Origin: JBGSKY01 sp041740995
GTDB lineage: Bacteria; Planctomycetota; Planctomycetia; Pirellulales; Pirellulaceae
Assembly (NCBI GenBank): GCA_041740995.1
Contig: JBGSKY010000250.1
Coordinates: 1-35,643 of the forward strand
DNA length: 35,643 nt
Direction: 5' to 3'
Shown: piece after piece, positions 14,457 through 23,699 of the stretch
Layout of the letters: every line of letters begins with the position of its first letter
Position numbering within the stretch: the first letter of the stretch is position 1
Made by a program: the position numbers and the translations under genes
The notes under the pieces: generated by a model
Database searches by the model: none
Seen by the model: only the letters and a program-made list of their open reading frames with translations
What the model was told of the DNA's origin: nothing

Positions 14457-16262
14457 TTAGTTGTTGGATGAAGGTGTCGTATTCGATTGCGGATAGACGG
14501 AATCAGTTAGATCGATGTGATAAATTGTTCCCTTGTAAGTTACCAGATAAATCTCGCCTTGTTGGTCGATACCGAAGGACGCGATACCATTAGGTGCGAT
14601 GCCGATCCGATAGACATCGATTAACTTTCCATCGACTTGTCGCAAGCCCCAAATCAACCGCGTATTGAAATCACCAAACACGTAGACGCCTTGGAACGAT
14701 GAACTTTGCTTGCCGCGATAAACGTAGCCACCGGTAATAGAGAATCCGAGACCGTGCGGGTAAGCAAAGACGGGATCGACGTATTTTTCATCTGGCCGGC
14801 TGTATTCATCTGAAAACGGGATGAAAGATTCGCGCACGTTCCAGCCGTGATTGTCTCCGCGATTGACGATCGCAACTTCTTCAAACTTATTGTGTCCCAC
14901 ATCCCTAACATAAAATTCGCCGGTTTTAGAATCGAAACTGAACCTCCATGGCTCGCGAAAACCGATCGCCCAAGTTTCTGCGCGAACTTCAGGATCTTCG
15001 CGATGAGCGTCCCAGTAGGGATTGTCGAGTGGAATCGCGTAATGCAAACCCTCGTCTTGATGATCGACGTCAATACGGACCATTGATCCAAGTAAGATTC
15101 TTGGATTTTGCGAATAACCATTGGGATCTTTTTGAGGACCACCATCTCCAAAGCCAGCGTACAGCATTCCATCTGGTCCAAAATCGATGCAGCCACCATT
15201 GTGATTGCCAGCTGGCTGAAAAGTTTCCAACAATCGAATCGACGGCACCCCTGAATCCTTCAAACCATCTTCGCTTGCCCTGCGTTCGACAACCGTGGTT
15301 TTGACTTGGCCGTCCTCTTCGACTTCGTGTTCCAAAAAATAGCGTCGGTTGTGAACGTAGTCGGGGTGAAAGGTCATACACATGATGCCATGATTGGCTC
15401 CCGTATGGACCTCTTTCCCGAGCTGTAAGAAAAGCTCTTTGCGAATCGGTCCGTCGTCGCGAATCAATCGCCAAATGCGACGCGTCATGTGTTCCACGAC
15501 GAGTAAATCACTCGATGTTCCCGGCAAGGCCCCGCACCGCACCGGGTTTTCGAAATTTAGTTCCGGTGGATGGATCGGCTCGACTTTGACAGACTTGGGA
15601 AGCGATTGGATGGCAACCTTTTGGCCGCCATGGGCGTATCCATCTTGCAGAGAAAACGTCAGTGTCCGCATGTAAGCTACTAAGTCGGCAAATTCGGCAT
15701 GCGTCAACGTTTTGTGCAAATCGGCAGGCATGAAGGAAGTCGATACTTCGCGAAGATCTTCGATGTCTGTTCGTTTAATCCCATTGATCTTGCCTTTTGC
15801 ATCGACCAATTTGACTTCGAACTGATTAGATCGCTCCATTCGCCCTGCCAGCACTTCTCCGCTGTTAGTCAGAATGTTGATTTGTTCGAATCCGTGGGCA
15901 ATGAATTCACTGGGATAGAGAATCTGACGGGCAAGTTGCTCACCGGGATACTTGTCCGCAATTCCGTCAAGATTAGGGCCACTTCTTTCCATGCCCGTCA
16001 GCAAGTGGCAATTGCTGCATCCCGCTTTTTTCGAATCATTAAACAGTTCTTTTCCACGCTCCGCATCACCAACATGCTGGATCGCGTAATCCAAATACTG
16101 AGGCCTAGCATCTGGTTCTCCTCCGAAACAATTCAGAGCAGACGAACTAATGAGAGTCCAAGCAGCGAACAACATTCGCCCTAGAAAGCGATCGGACCAA
16201 GCGAATAAATCATTTTGAAAACACGAAGGGGTGGACGGATTAAAAAATGATCGGTGAATCAA
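14457..16262 (-). CDS. Cytochrome c - PQQ-type sugar (sorbosone) dehydrogenase fusion
   Basis: The 601-residue secreted protein has a hydrophobic leader (about 28-45) and a cytochrome c domain with heme site GCSNCH (Cys82, Cys85, His86). A planctomycete-type c-domain segment follows (GVEQ-like FEQINILTNSGEVLAG...SFMPADLHKTLT...LVAYMRTL), in which Met173 or nearby could be the axial ligand. From about residue 210 it is a glucose/sorbosone dehydrogenase beta-propeller: HGIMCMTFHPDY, GNHNGGCIDFGPDGMLYAGFGDGG, YWDAHREDPEVRAETWAIGFREPWRF, GDNHGWNVRE and YVFGDFNTRLIWG. The heme would accept electrons from the oxidised sugar. The start at TTG 16262 has GAGG upstream; ATG 16175 is an alternative. It is co-transcribed with the DUF1080 gene. 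Confidence 0.9.
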   Translation of the reverse strand: MIHRSFFNPSTPSCFQNDLFAWSDRFLGRMLFAAWTLISSSALNCFGGEPDARPQYLDYAIQHVGDAERGKELFNDSKKAGCSNCHLLTGMERSGPNLDGIADKYPGEQLARQILYPSEFIAHGFEQINILTNSGEVLAGRMERSNQFEVKLVDAKGKINGIKRTDIEDLREVSTSFMPADLHKTLTHAEFADLVAYMRTLTFSLQDGYAHGGQKVAIQSLPKSVKVEPIHPPELNFENPVRCGALPGTSSDLLVVEHMTRRIWRLIRDDGPIRKELFLQLGKEVHTGANHGIMCMTFHPDYVHNRRYFLEHEVEEDGQVKTTVVERRASEDGLKDSGVPSIRLLETFQPAGNHNGGCIDFGPDGMLYAGFGDGGPQKDPNGYSQNPRILLGSMVRIDVDHQDEGLHYAIPLDNPYWDAHREDPEVRAETWAIGFREPWRFSFDSKTGEFYVRDVGHNKFEEVAIVNRGDNHGWNVRESFIPFSDEYSRPDEKYVDPVFAYPHGLGFSITGGYVYRGKQSSSFQGVYVFGDFNTRLIWGLRQVDGKLIDVYRIGIAPNGIASFGIDQQGEIYLVTYKGTIYHIDLTDSVYPQSNTTPSSNN

Positions 16263-16452
16263 CGGGAGACCTCAGGTGGGTTTTTCAAGGTTGGATTGCA
16301 GGAGGGCGACCTACCAATTCTAATCTTTCGCGCAACCGTTCGCGCCTCTACTAACTTCAAAAGATAGCGTCGTATCAAAATCAAGTAGAAATTTCGAGTA
16401 AATGTAGTGCGTCGTAAAACTCAGAAACATGCAATGCGGCTCCAACCGCGAA

Positions 16453-16923
16453 CTATGTTGCCGTCGCAAGAGCCGCTTGCAGCAGGCGAGCAGATGGTTG
16501 CTCGGTATTGCCCAATTCATCATGCCTATGCGTCGTGATCGCGTCATGTTTTGTCAGTTGAATTGCAACGTTGCGGGCAAGCGTTTCGCCTAGCTCACGA
16601 TGAACATAGATTTGTGTCAGATCAGACAACTCGCCATTTGGATCGTCAATCAGCACTTGTTCTTCGCGTGCTCTGTCCGCATTTTCCGTATCCGCTTGAG
16701 AACTTACAGAAACATACTCTCCCGCCGCCATCGACATCGCGCCCGCGGTCAGTCCGGCGACTCCAGCAAGCAGAATTGATTTGTGTTCCGCATGCGCTGC
16801 AGCAACTCCGACCACCATACTGCCCACCGAGAGGATGCCGTCGTTGGCACCAAGCACTGCAGCTCGCAGCCAACCGATTCGATAACTGCGATGTTTTTCG
16901 AGGTGACTAAATTTGGAATGCAT
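16453..16923 (-). pseudogene. Truncated VIT/CCC1 family Fe/Mn transporter
   Basis: From ATG 16923 (AGAAGG upstream) the product begins SHLEKHRSYRIGWLRAAVLGANDGILSVGSMVVGVAAA. It continues AGLTAGAMSMAAGEYVSVSSQADTE, then the cytoplasmic segment LIDDPNGELSDLTQIYVHRELGETLARNVAIQL, an excellent VIT1/CCC1 match. It stops at TAG in LLQAALATAT*, exactly where members continue SFAVGAALP. Past the stop the same frame reads FAVGAAL for seven codons and then loses similarity. The C-terminal transmembrane helices (about 70 residues) are therefore missing, probably by nonsense mutation plus deletion. A functional transporter is unlikely. The longer frame starting at 17058 adds no family-like sequence. Confidence 0.75.
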
Positions 16924-17067
16924 GACGGCCTTCTTGCACTGTGAACAATAATTGAGAGCTCGAAAATCCGACAAAGCGATGTCGTGGGCAGAATGTCCAA
17001 ATGGCAATAGAATGAACTCGCGAGACGCGCATTCGCATGAAAATTCTTCTTTCAACAATGGTGACTT

Positions 17068-18318
17068 TTGCTAACCACAATTTTCCAGATAACCGTCATT
17101 GGACAACTTAGAACCGCAAGATTGCTGCTGACATTGATCTACACCCTGCCGTTCATGACGCTCTTCTATAGCAACTCCGCATGTTCACAAGAGTCTTCTG
17201 CGCAGCCGCTAGTCATGGCGCATTATATGCCTTGGTATGTTGCCAAACCGACTAGCGAAGTTTGGGGATGGCATTGGACGATGAACCACTTCAATCCAGA
17301 GAATGTGATCGATGGGCGACGAGAGATTGCATCGCATTTCCATACAGTGATCGGCCTATACGACTCGAGCGACCCGAGTGTGATCGAATACCATCTACTG
17401 CTAATGAAACTCGCGGGTATCGACGGCGTGATTGTGGATTGGTACGGACTTTCCGACTTCCGAGACTATGCGGTGCTTCAGAAAAACACCCAAGCAATTG
17501 TCGACCAGGTACGACGGCTAGGAATGAAGTTGATAATTTGTTACGAAGATCAGACGATCACCGCGCTGGTGGACGCAGGTAAACTTCCTGCGGCAGATCG
17601 AGTCAGCCATGCAAAACGTGAGCTAAGTTGGCTGCAAGAGCATTGGTTTGCGCTAGATTGTTATGTTCGAATTGACGAGAAGCCTGTGTTGCTTTCCTTT
17701 GGTAACGCTGGCCTAACAAACGTGGAATGGAGTGAGTGCTTGAGCGAGTTTCCAGTACCATTGGCGTACTTCAGCGAGCACACGCGGCGGGATGCAGCAG
17801 TTGGCGGATTCGATTGGCCGATACCCTCGGAAGGTTTGGCTGCTGTTAATCGCTTTCAAGAACCAGCACGCAATTGGAAACACGCGATCCCAGTCGTCTA
17901 TCCTCGCTTTGTGGATATCTATGCAGAGGCCGGGCTACATGCCAGCTACGGGACAATACAAGATTCCGAAGGCCGAACGCTTCGTGAAACACTTCGACAA
18001 GTCGTTACGAATCAACCCTCCATCATACAAATTGCCACTTGGAATGATTGGGGAGAGGGAACTCAGATCGAGCCGAGCGTCGAATTTGGAACTCGCGATC
18101 TTGAGATCATTCAAAAATTCCGACGTATCACATTTGATAAACAGTTTTCAACGCAACCAGCGGATCTAAGTCTACCGCTCAAGCTCTACCAATTGCGCAG
18201 CGTGAAAAAGGAAGTAAGATCTCCAGATGAACAGCTCGACAAAATCGCGATCCTGATTGCAGCTGGTAACATCGCTGCCGCGCGAGAACGACTGAATAAA
18301 ATCTCGATTGCGGATTAA
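17068..18318 (+). CDS. Secreted glycoside hydrolase family 99-like protein
   Basis: The product (416 residues from TTG 17068; TTG 17119 would give a tighter signal peptide, LLLTLIYTLPFMTLFYSNSACSQ) has the features of GH71/GH99-like enzymes. These are VMAHYMPWYVAKP near the N-terminus, GWHWTMNHFNP, the VIEYHLLLMKLAGIDGVIVDWYG segment, KPVLLSFGN and the C-terminal IIQIATWNDWGEGTQIEPS, close to the family's WNEWxEGTxIEP. Such proteins cleave alpha-mannan or related glycans. No operon partner is evident: upstream is the divergent VIT remnant. The last 50 residues are a helical tail. Substrate is uncertain, family fairly sure. Confidence 0.82.
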   Translation: MLTTIFQITVIGQLRTARLLLTLIYTLPFMTLFYSNSACSQESSAQPLVMAHYMPWYVAKPTSEVWGWHWTMNHFNPENVIDGRREIASHFHTVIGLYDSSDPSVIEYHLLLMKLAGIDGVIVDWYGLSDFRDYAVLQKNTQAIVDQVRRLGMKLIICYEDQTITALVDAGKLPAADRVSHAKRELSWLQEHWFALDCYVRIDEKPVLLSFGNAGLTNVEWSECLSEFPVPLAYFSEHTRRDAAVGGFDWPIPSEGLAAVNRFQEPARNWKHAIPVVYPRFVDIYAEAGLHASYGTIQDSEGRTLRETLRQVVTNQPSIIQIATWNDWGEGTQIEPSVEFGTRDLEIIQKFRRITFDKQFSTQPADLSLPLKLYQLRSVKKEVRSPDEQLDKIAILIAAGNIAAARERLNKISIAD

Positions 18319-18530
18319 AGCGGGCACCAATTGAAAGCTACCCTAGAGTTTCTCGGGGGGCGATCGGTTTGCCGTCAGATGTGTACGTGTCGCTCGACAA
18401 GCTGAAAAAGTGTTCTAACTCGATCGCAGTGTCAGCTGTTGATCGAAGCGTTATAATGTTTTGCTCATGCGTTGATCGCGTCAGTATTGAAACAACAGTT
18501 TGTAAATCCCCTTGAATACAAAGACCGAAC

Positions 18531-19376
18531 ATGTGCGACCAAGATCATTTTGATGAAGATAGTAAAAAGTACACGCGACGCGATATGGGTGTATTCGCGG
18601 CTGGCATCGGCGCGGCGTTTTTGCTGCCTCGAACGGCCAATGCAGCCGAGGTTATTGAGAAGGACGTGATCATCAAGACGCCTGATGGTGAGTGCGACGC
18701 GTACTTTGTAACTCCCGAGGGCGGAGCACATGCTGCTGTGTTGGTGTGGCCGGATATCTTTGGGCTCAGGCCCGCGTTTCGCGATATGGGCAAGCGACTG
18801 GCCGAGTCGGGTTACAGCGTTTTAGTCGTGAATCCATTTTATCGCGCTAAGAAAGCTCCGACTGCCGCGGAAGGGACAAACACTCCGATCCAAGAAGTGT
18901 TCCCACTGGCACGCGCACTGAATGCAGAAACCAATGCGACCGATGCTAAGGCGTTTGTCGCATGGCTGGACGAACAGCCACAAGTCGACAAGGACAAGAA
19001 GATTGGCACAATTGGATACTGCATGGGCGGTCCAATTGTGATGCGAACCGCAGCCGCAGTGCCTGAGCGCATCGGAGCGGCATGTACGTTCCATGGCGGG
19101 GGGCTGCTTTCCGACGCTCCAGATAGTCCGCACCTTTTGATACCGAAGATGGACGCTCAGTTCTTGGTTGCGATCGCAGAGAATGACGACGAGCGCGATC
19201 CGCAAGCGAAAGACAAACTCAAGGCGGCGTTCAGCGAAGCAGATCAAAAAGCGGAAATCGAAGTCTATCCTGCTGGGCACGGTTGGTGCCCGCCCGACAC
19301 GAAAGTCTACAACGAGGAGCAAGCTGAAAAGGCTTGGGCTAAGATGCTGGCCGTGTTCGAAAAAGCTCTCGCTTAA
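18531..19376 (+). CDS. Dienelactone hydrolase family protein with Tat-like signal
   Basis: This 281-residue alpha/beta hydrolase begins with a twin-arginine-like leader (KKYTRRDMGVFAAGIGAAFLL, then ANAAE), so export as a folded protein is likely. Catalytic triad candidates are Cys164 in IGYCMGG, Asp219/220 in AENDDERD and His250 in PAGHGWC, the Cys-Asp-His set typical of dienelactone hydrolases. Family members open lactone rings such as dienelactone or act as carboxyl-esterases. It stands alone; a 10-bp perfect hairpin follows its stop by 8 bp. Start ATG 18531 is preceded by a weak ribosome site. Confidence 0.88.
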   Translation: MCDQDHFDEDSKKYTRRDMGVFAAGIGAAFLLPRTANAAEVIEKDVIIKTPDGECDAYFVTPEGGAHAAVLVWPDIFGLRPAFRDMGKRLAESGYSVLVVNPFYRAKKAPTAAEGTNTPIQEVFPLARALNAETNATDAKAFVAWLDEQPQVDKDKKIGTIGYCMGGPIVMRTAAAVPERIGAACTFHGGGLLSDAPDSPHLLIPKMDAQFLVAIAENDDERDPQAKDKLKAAFSEADQKAEIEVYPAGHGWCPPDTKVYNEEQAEKAWAKMLAVFEKALA

Positions 19377-19384
19377 ACGTTCGC

Positions 19385-19415
19385 GTGCAGTGCCAATAAT
19401 TGACAGGCACTGCAC
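19385..19415 (+). terminator. Perfect 10-bp hairpin after the dienelactone hydrolase gene
   Basis: GTGCAGTGCC (19385-19394) and GGCACTGCAC (19406-19415) pair perfectly around an 11-nt loop, 8 bp after the stop codon at 19376. There is no T-run on the plus strand, so it is a terminator-like or mRNA-end-stabilising stem rather than a textbook intrinsic terminator. Confidence 0.5.
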
Positions 19416-19503
19416 TAAATGGATGTTAGACTCGAACTTTTGCTGCTATCGTGGCTCCGTCAGAATGTTTAGATAAACCCAGACGCGATGACGATCGACT
19501 TTT

Positions 19504-20301
19504 CTATTCGGCAGCCTTTGGCGTATCTGCTTTAGTTTCGACTTTCGATCCTTTGACATCAATGTTGTTCTCTTCGCCGTTCACTTCAAACGAAGCTTTG
19601 CCAGTGATCTTGTCACCCTCTGGCTTCGTGTCGTAATCGATGTCCATTGAGAAGTCGTTATTGGAAAACTCGACACCGAACAACAGCCTGTCACCTTCGA
19701 TCTTGACATCTTTGAGCTTGCTGTCGCCGAAGAAACTGCTGTGGAAGACGCCCGCCAATTCGTCGCCATCCATGGTGAAGCTCAATTTTTCTTCGATCTC
19801 GCCATTTGGAGTATTGATCAAGATTTTCCAATCGCCTACCACTTCAGCCGCAGTTAAACCAGCACGCTTTGCGATCCATTCGGATTCACGATCGTCGCCA
19901 CCGAAATTTGCGGTCCTTGTTCCAACAATTTGATCGCCCTTGAGTGTGCCCGCGAAACGGGTGGCGAATTCGTTACCGTTGAAACTGCGGATAACTTTAA
20001 ACGTAATCTTATCGCCGTCGTATTTGCCATCTTCAATTTTGACAGGCTCACTCATCCCGGCCGGGAAGTTTTCAGGTGGATTCGGGAAGATTGATTTAAA
20101 GGTGCCTGTTAGTGCATCGTCTTTTTTGGCCAGCACCAATTCAAACGATAACTTGTTCCCGCGCATATCCTGAGTCCAAGTCCACTTCCCCGAGGGATCG
20201 GAACTTTTGGAAGTCGTTGCAGCAACTTCTTGGGTTCCTTCTTGAGCGTACATTATCGACGACAAAACCAACCCGCATATTCCGGCAAGCAAAACCTTCA
20301 T
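19504..20301 (-). CDS. Secreted protein of two beta-rich repeats
   Basis: The start at ATG 20301 is chosen because GGAG precedes it and it begins a proper signal peptide (MKVLLAGICGLVLSSIMYAQ); the longer frame to 20370 adds no signal-like sequence. The mature protein has two similar halves. One is GKWTWTQDMRGNKLSFELVLAKK...LTGTFKS...FKVIRSFNGNEFATRFAGTLKGDQIVG. The other is VGDWKILINTPNGEIEEKLSFTMDGDELAGVFHS...LLFGVEFSNNDFSMDIDYDTKPEGDKITGKAS. This is the pattern of lipocalin-like beta-barrels duplicated in tandem. No enzyme motif is visible, and the protein is acidic. I do not assign a function. Confidence 0.75.
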   Translation of the reverse strand: MKVLLAGICGLVLSSIMYAQEGTQEVAATTSKSSDPSGKWTWTQDMRGNKLSFELVLAKKDDALTGTFKSIFPNPPENFPAGMSEPVKIEDGKYDGDKITFKVIRSFNGNEFATRFAGTLKGDQIVGTRTANFGGDDRESEWIAKRAGLTAAEVVGDWKILINTPNGEIEEKLSFTMDGDELAGVFHSSFFGDSKLKDVKIEGDRLLFGVEFSNNDFSMDIDYDTKPEGDKITGKASFEVNGEENNIDVKGSKVETKADTPKAAE

Positions 20302-20419
20302 TACAGTCTCCGATGCAAACGATGAGTGTTCGAACAAATATCTCGCCGATTGTAACGGGTGTTTCGTCACCTGTGTGTTGCGCGCAATGTCGTTTAATCA
20401 CACATTTAATAGAAAAATA

Positions 20420-21601
20420 TCAGTTACGCCAAAGATGCGGAAGAAATTCGGTGTACAAAAGATGCCGCCAAGTGGCCCAATCGTGTCCGCCATGGCCCCC
20501 AACATAGTAGTCGTGCTTGATGCCATGATTTTTTAGCGCTTCGTGCAAGGCGGCAGCGCGAGCTCCGAGTGGCCCCCGATTTTCTTCAGTGCCTTGCCCA
20601 ACAAACAGATAGTCAATTTTACTGTTAACCTCCGGGTCGTTTAGGAACTCAGCGAGCGTCTGATCTGCATTCGTATCACCAGCACTCAACACGCCAAACG
20701 ATCCAAACAAGTCCAGCGAATTAAAACCAACAAACATTGTGTGCCGCCCTCCCATGGAAAGTCCCGACAGGGCACGACCCTTAGAAGTTTTCTGGACAGA
20801 GTAACTTTTCTCTACAAGCGGAACGACCTGAGTGCGCAATTCCTCGCCAAACAATTTGAATGTCAATTCGACGTGCTGCGGATGATTGCGGTGTAAAACT
20901 TGGTTGTTTGGTATCGCGATCAGCATCGGAACCGCTTTGTCATCAGCGAGCAGATTGTCCATGATGAAATTGACACGTCCGTCGTAGATCCAGTTTGACG
21001 GAAGCTCGCCGCTGCCCCCAACCAGATAGAGCACTGGATACTCTTTGTCGGCTGTGTATCCGGGGGGAGCGTAGACATAGAGTTCTCTTTCACCATTGGT
21101 CACATCGGAGTGGTAAATGTGTCGAGTCACAGTTCCATGCGGCACATTCTTCGCATCGTAGTATTCTGGTCCGTCGCCGTGGACGATCAACTCGCTATAG
21201 GGCGGCATTGCAGTAAACGCTGCATACGTGTTGTTAGGATCCGCCATGCGAACGCCATCGACGTCCAAATGGTATGCATACATATCCGCGGGTATTGGCC
21301 CGACCGTGAGAGTCCAAATACCATCTTCGCCTTTTTCAAAAGGTACCAGTTCCCGAGTGTTGCCCAGTGCTGTGAGAAGTGCGACTCCCGCTAAGCGAAC
21401 TTGTTTCGCTTCAGGAGCTTTCAAGCGAAAAGTTACGGTTCGATCGTCATGTACATCTGGAGAATTCAGCGGTGCGCTGAATGGGACGAGATTCTCTGTA
21501 TCCTTCTGCGGGTTATAGTCGAGATTGACGTTCGCTTGTTGACCGAACGCTGATTTTGGAAGCAGTAGACAAAATATGGCAACGATGAAGAGTGATCGCA
21601 T
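20420..21601 (-). CDS. Secreted esterase (esterase D/feruloyl esterase-like, with N-terminal E-set domain)
   Basis: The 393-residue product has a signal peptide (MRSLFIVAIFCLLLPKSAFG). The N-terminal immunoglobulin-like E-set domain (to about 125) is TVTFRLKAPEAKQVRLAG...GIWTLTVGPIPADMYAYHLDVDG. The catalytic domain contains ELYVYAPPGYTADKEYPVLYLVGGSG, nucleophile GLSMGG (Ser) and a late GHGGHDWATWR (His). The family includes CE1 feruloyl and acetyl-xylan esterases and enterochelin esterases; the E-set domain suggests a carbohydrate-linked substrate. It has the same architecture as the first half of the double esterase at 31655-33955, so the two are paralogues. Start ATG 21599-21601. Confidence 0.87.
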   Translation of the reverse strand: MRSLFIVAIFCLLLPKSAFGQQANVNLDYNPQKDTENLVPFSAPLNSPDVHDDRTVTFRLKAPEAKQVRLAGVALLTALGNTRELVPFEKGEDGIWTLTVGPIPADMYAYHLDVDGVRMADPNNTYAAFTAMPPYSELIVHGDGPEYYDAKNVPHGTVTRHIYHSDVTNGERELYVYAPPGYTADKEYPVLYLVGGSGELPSNWIYDGRVNFIMDNLLADDKAVPMLIAIPNNQVLHRNHPQHVELTFKLFGEELRTQVVPLVEKSYSVQKTSKGRALSGLSMGGRHTMFVGFNSLDLFGSFGVLSAGDTNADQTLAEFLNDPEVNSKIDYLFVGQGTEENRGPLGARAAALHEALKNHGIKHDYYVGGHGGHDWATWRHLLYTEFLPHLWRN

Positions 21602-22233
21602 TTGTAACTCGATTGGAGAGAATGGAAATGAGACGAAACATTTAAAATTCTAACTTAATGCGAGATGATAACGTACGACCGCATCCGAATGAAACTTTGG
21701 CGGTTAGACTTTTAAGAAGCAAACTCGTCAGAATTGGTAACTCACTGGAATGGAAGTTTACCTCAACAAAAAACGACAGGAGTCGCCAGGATCGACGACC
21801 ATCTGGAGGAGCCTGGGCAAACTTCAAGCCGACCGCGACTCCATTCTCGCCTTCGAAATACGCGAATCAGTTGTATTGGATTGAGAGGCCAGAATACTGG
21901 TAACAATACACGTCGAGAAATCGCAAAAGCTGATCGGCCAGCGATGCTCTGTTTCCAAAGTGATGTTTAACACGAGTTCGGTTCTGAGTTCGCAGCAGTT
22001 GTGAAATTTATCATCTCCTGGAACAACTGGGATCGGTTCAAGCGACCACTGGCCTCGCCGCTGGATCATTCACCTGAACCGCTACGATGTACTATTGCGT
22101 TTCGCTCGCGCTGGGAACTCAGCTTGGAACTGTCGATGTTGATCAAATTTCGATCGAGAATCGATATTTTGAGCGGGACCTTTACCGGACACAACCATTT
22201 TGGCCTATCTCGCAAAACTGGTACGATATACGC
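21602..22233. other. Long intergenic region, no supported gene
   Basis: The region separates the divergent esterase and methyltransferase genes. Several short overlapping frames exist on both strands (for example 21658-21903 plus and 21642-21827 minus), but none has a recognisable domain or signal peptide. It presumably holds both promoters. I see no repeats in it. Confidence 0.5.
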
Positions 22234-22893
22234 ATGAATCAGTACCATCAAAACAACCGCGATTTTTACGACCGTATCAGTCAGGTCTATGATGCGATCG
22301 CAGATTCCAGTGAGCATGCGGCAAGAGAGGCTGGGCAAAAGCTGCTGGATGTTCAGCTCGGCCAAAGGGTGCTGGAAATCGGATTCGGCACCGGAAATAG
22401 CTTTGTGGAAATCGCAAAGCAGGTCGGTGCCCAGGGGAGGGTAAGCGGTGTCGATGTATCGCAGGGGATGTTGAACGTGACCGCTGCGAAGGTTCAGGAG
22501 GCGGGGCTAGGTGATCGCGCTGAGTTGAAGTTGGGAGATGGTGTTGAACTTGAATGGGCGGACCAGTCGTTTGATTCAGTGTTCATGAGTTTTACGTTGG
22601 AACTGTTTTCCGAAGACGATTTGCCGCGAGTGTTGGCAGAGGTTAAACGTGTGCTGGTTCCAGGAGGACGCTTTGCAAACGTGTCGATGGCAACGGTGAA
22701 GCCAGATGAGCGTGAGAGTGTGCTAGAACTGACGTATCAATGGATGCATCGACACTTCCCACACATCGTTGATTGTCGGCCCATTGATGTGCGTGAATTG
22801 CTTACCGAGGCAGGCCTGACGGTCGAAACCGAAGATCGAATTGCAATCTGGTCGATGCCCGTTTCCATCACGCTGTCACGGACGTGTTCTTGA
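22234..22893 (+). CDS. Class I SAM-dependent methyltransferase (UbiE/COQ5-like)
   Basis: From ATG 22234 the product begins MNQYHQNNRDFYDRISQVYDAIAD and is 219 residues. Motif I is VLEIGFGTGNSFVEIAKQVG, followed by VSGVDVSQGML (acidic SAM-ribose ligand) and GDGVELEWADQSFDSVFMSFTLELF. The post-motif VKRVLVPGGRFANVSMA is classic for Methyltransf_11/UbiE. The 49 extra codons upstream (to 22087) have no family-like sequence. The substrate could be a quinone, lipid or small molecule. The TGA overlaps the next gene's ATG (TGATG), so the two were translated together before the next gene was truncated. Confidence 0.85.
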   Translation: MNQYHQNNRDFYDRISQVYDAIADSSEHAAREAGQKLLDVQLGQRVLEIGFGTGNSFVEIAKQVGAQGRVSGVDVSQGMLNVTAAKVQEAGLGDRAELKLGDGVELEWADQSFDSVFMSFTLELFSEDDLPRVLAEVKRVLVPGGRFANVSMATVKPDERESVLELTYQWMHRHFPHIVDCRPIDVRELLTEAGLTVETEDRIAIWSMPVSITLSRTCS

Positions 22894-23699
22894 TGCCAGT
22901 ACCCATGTCTGTGCATCTTCTCGCCGTTTCATATTCTTCTCCTGTGTTTAACAGCGTTCTGGTCATCGCGGCCACGGCGATCGCGGCCTTGGTTCTCTTT
23001 CATCCTCGTTTGGTGAACAGCATCGACTACCGAGCCTGTGTCACTCCGCTGGCTTCAATCATCGGCAGCGGGTTCTTGGTGCTCGGCCCAATTTTGAAAA
23101 CCAGCTTTGGCGTCTACGCGATCCTTGTGATGGCAGGATTGTGCTTGGTTGCCTATGCACTCGGCGGTGTAATTCGGTTCAATATCGCTCGATACGCAGA
23201 ACTTAAATCTCGCGACCAATCGCCGACTCTTTTAACCTTGCGTCTGGAACGCGCTGCATCGGTTGCGTTGATGCTCGCTTATGTTGTTTCGATCACCTAT
23301 TACCTGAATCTTTTCGGAGCATTTGCGGTCAGCCTAACGCCTGTTGATGATCCGTTTTACGGACGGATCGTAACGTCCATCGTGCTTGGCTTTGTTGCCA
23401 TCTTCGGTTGGGCACGAGGATTCAAGGCACTAGAGAGGATCGAGGAGGGGACTGTTGGTATCAAGTTGACTGTGATCGCGGGGTTAGTCATTGGCCTGAT
23501 TGCTTACGCGGTTGCGACCGTTTCAGGTGCAGGGTTTGACTACTCCAGGCCAGATTCGCTTGGCTGGGAATCCGTCGCCATTGCATTGGGGCTGGTCATC
23601 ACCGCGCAGGGGTTTGAGACGTCACGATACTTGGGGAACGAGTTCGATCCGCAAACACGGATTCACACTATGAGATTTGCGCAGTGGACAAGCAGTTGA
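22893..23699 (+). pseudogene. Truncated multispanning permease (APC-like)
   Basis: The product has several hydrophobic helices: LVIAATAIAALVLF, TPLASIIGSGFLVLGPIL, YAILVMAGLCLVAYALGG, SVALMLAYVVSITYYLNLFGAF, VTSIVLGFVAIFGWA, KLTVIAGLVIGLIAYAVA and VAIALGLVITAQGFE. It ends ETSRYLGNEFDPQTRIHTMRFAQWTSS*. APC-type transporters continue with further helices, so the end looks cut off mid-protein. The stop is 16 bp past the point where a decapitated NarL-type regulator starts (23684), implying a deletion between the two genes. Start ATG 22893 overlaps the methyltransferase stop. The assignment to the APC group is moderate; truncation is supported by the junction. Confidence 0.6.

Noticed and set aside
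22087..22233. N-terminal extension of the methyltransferase
   Set aside because: The 49 codons upstream of ATG 22234 show no family similarity, and MNQYHQNNRDFYDRISQVYD is a natural start.
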